DNA of 7,393 nucleotides. It comes from Pseudomonadota bacterium. Its GTDB lineage: Bacteria; Pseudomonadota; Alphaproteobacteria; Rhizobiales; Devosiaceae. The stretch spans positions 1 to 7,393 of the forward strand of contig JAEYTY010000026.1 of the NCBI GenBank assembly GCA_023433775.1, given 5' to 3'. The first letter of the stretch is position 1; each line of letters opens with the position of its first letter. The notes below the pieces were generated by a model that saw nothing but the letters and a program-made list of their open reading frames with translations, made no database searches and was not told where the DNA came from. Positions 6,675 to 7,393 of the stretch are shown piece after piece. A program made the translations under genes and the position numbers.

Positions 6675-6935
6675 TCAAGCGAATTTGGTCAGCTTTTCCT
6701 GCGCCTCAGCGGCTTTGGCTTTGGCAGCGTCGGATATGCGCTGCATGGCGACGCGGGACACGATGTTGCCCATCTCTACCGACTGATTGCTCTGTACCGA
6801 GGTAAATGCGCCGGCCATAGCGGACATTTTCTGCTGCATGGCACGCGCCTCATCGCGCGCGGCACGATAAAACTGCAACCGGTCATAGGCCGGCAGTTCG
6901 TGCGCATTCCATCGGTTGGTTTTTCCGATTGCCAT
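6675..6935 (-). CDS. Small helical protein of unknown function
   Basis: An 86-residue protein if started at ATG 6933-6935 on the minus strand; a TTG at 6954-6956 would add MLLILLS. Neither start has a clear ribosome binding site, and I prefer ATG because the extra residues look like untranslated leader. The composition is Ala-, Met-, Gln- and Lys-rich with no signal peptide or cysteine. The C-terminal half (MQRISDAAKAKAAEAQEKL) is strongly helical and may form a coiled coil, so it could be a small cytoplasmic structural or partner protein. I do not recognise the family. It converges on tadG with 39 bases between the stops and no strong terminator in the gap. It is separated by 123 bases from the exporter gene on its other side, so it is probably transcribed on its own or as a distal gene. 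Confidence 0.6.
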   Translation of the reverse strand: MAIGKTNRWNAHELPAYDRLQFYRAARDEARAMQQKMSAMAGAFTSVQSNQSVEMGNIVSRVAMQRISDAAKAKAAEAQEKLTKFA

Positions 6936-6956
6936 GGACAGAAGAATGAGCAGCAA

Positions 6957-6985
6957 AAGTTACCGAAAACTTAATTTAAGGTCAG
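6957..6985 (-). promoter_or_regulatory. Tentative promoter of the small minus-strand gene
   Basis: Read on the minus strand, CTGACC (6985-6980) and TAACTT (6962-6957) are separated by 17 bases. They match the -35 consensus at four and the -10 at three of six positions. The spacer holds the inverted repeat CTTAA-T-TTAAG (6970-6980). The predicted leader would be very short. Weak evidence. Confidence 0.2.
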
Positions 6986-7058
6986 GACGCTAGGCGTCTG
7001 TGGCCTTCTTGCGCATCGAAATAGTCCGAAACCGCTTCACACTATTCGCTCTGATCCG

Positions 7059-7393
7059 TCAGTGCTGCCAGATCACCAGACCTGCCGCGCCGGCCATCAT
7101 GGCGCCTGCAGTCTTGTTGAGGCGGCCCAGGGCCTTCTCGCTCTTAAACATTTCGCGGGCCGCAGACGCCAGCCAGGCGTAGCCGCAGCCGATGATCAGC
7201 AGCACGACGACAACGATTACCGTCAGCTCGATAAAGGCGACGAGGTTCATCTGATCGAGGGGAATCACCGTGGGCAGGATGGCGAGATAGAAAACGATGG
7301 TCTTGGGATTGCCCATGGTCAGCGAGAAGCCGGCGAGGAAGGTTTTCCAGGCGTCTTCGTTCTTGGGCTTCATCTGTTCGGCGCCTGGACGAG
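7059..7393 (-). CDS. LysE/RhtB-family exporter, C-terminal half (partial)
   Basis: The gene runs off the right edge; its 5' end is missing. The frame is open from the edge to TGA at 7061-7059, giving about 111 residues. This is roughly the second half of the usual ~205-residue LysE/RhtB transporter, an inner-membrane exporter of amino acids or similar small molecules. It begins in the hydrophilic loop (RPGAEQMKPKNEDAW). FLAGFSLTMGNPKTIVFYLAILP follows, holding the conserved NPK that starts a membrane helix after the loop. Then come a very hydrophobic helix rich in Val and Ile (ELTVIVVVVLLIIGCGYAWL), a charged stretch (REMFKSEKALGRLNK) and a last helix (TAGAMMAGAAGLVIW). The methionine at 7371-7373 is internal, not a start. 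The substrate cannot be read from the sequence. Confidence 0.87.
   Translation of the reverse strand, partial: RPGAEQMKPKNEDAWKTFLAGFSLTMGNPKTIVFYLAILPTVIPLDQMNLVAFIELTVIVVVVLLIIGCGYAWLASAAREMFKSEKALGRLNKTAGAMMAGAAGLVIWQH

Noticed and set aside
6986..6998. GACGC-TAG-GCGTC hairpin between the minus-strand genes
   Set aside because: Five pairs with a 3-base loop and no T-run; easily found by chance at this GC content.
7020..7046. Inverted repeat AATAGT / ACTATT with a 15-base loop just after the LysE-type gene
   Set aside because: Six weak pairs, a long loop and no T-run; not a convincing terminator.

Overview
The window looks like chromosomal DNA of a high-GC alphaproteobacterium, most likely of the order Hyphomicrobiales (Devosia-like). 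This is inferred from GC-rich third codon positions, the pairing of aromatic-acid catabolism with Tad-type pilus genes, and the style of the proteins. No rRNA, tRNA, transposase, phage gene or CRISPR array is visible.

Left part (1-4005, + strand): the end of an unidentified gene, then a tight catabolic operon. galB encodes a PIG-L/LmbE-type 4-oxalomesaconate hydratase, galC a RraA-like 4-carboxy-4-hydroxy-2-oxoadipate aldolase, and galD a PrpF-type 4-oxalomesaconate tautomerase. A 14-helix DHA2-type MFS transporter follows 29 bases later. The three enzymes form the lower part of the gallate / protocatechuate 4,5-cleavage pathway. GalD isomerises 4-oxalomesaconate, GalB hydrates it, and GalC splits the product to pyruvate and oxaloacetate. 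The ring-cleavage dioxygenase and any regulator are not in the window and may lie upstream.

Middle part (4006-6635, + strand): a 175-base spacer with a candidate promoter, including a TTAACC half-site like that of CtrA. Three overlapping genes for membrane-anchored Tad pilus proteins follow: two TadE-family pseudopilins and one TadG-like protein with a von Willebrand factor A domain. The Tad ATPase, secretin, major pilin and prepilin peptidase genes are absent here, so this unit must work with a machine encoded elsewhere or serve another envelope role.

Right part (6636-7393, - strand): an 86-residue helical protein of unknown function facing tadG, then the C-terminal half of a LysE/RhtB-type exporter that runs off the right edge.

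Most of the window is ordinary for this group. The points worth a second look are a CX3CH motif in the TadG-like protein, the matching stop/start junctions of the tad genes, the drug-exporter-type transporter in a catabolic operon, and the unidentified small protein.
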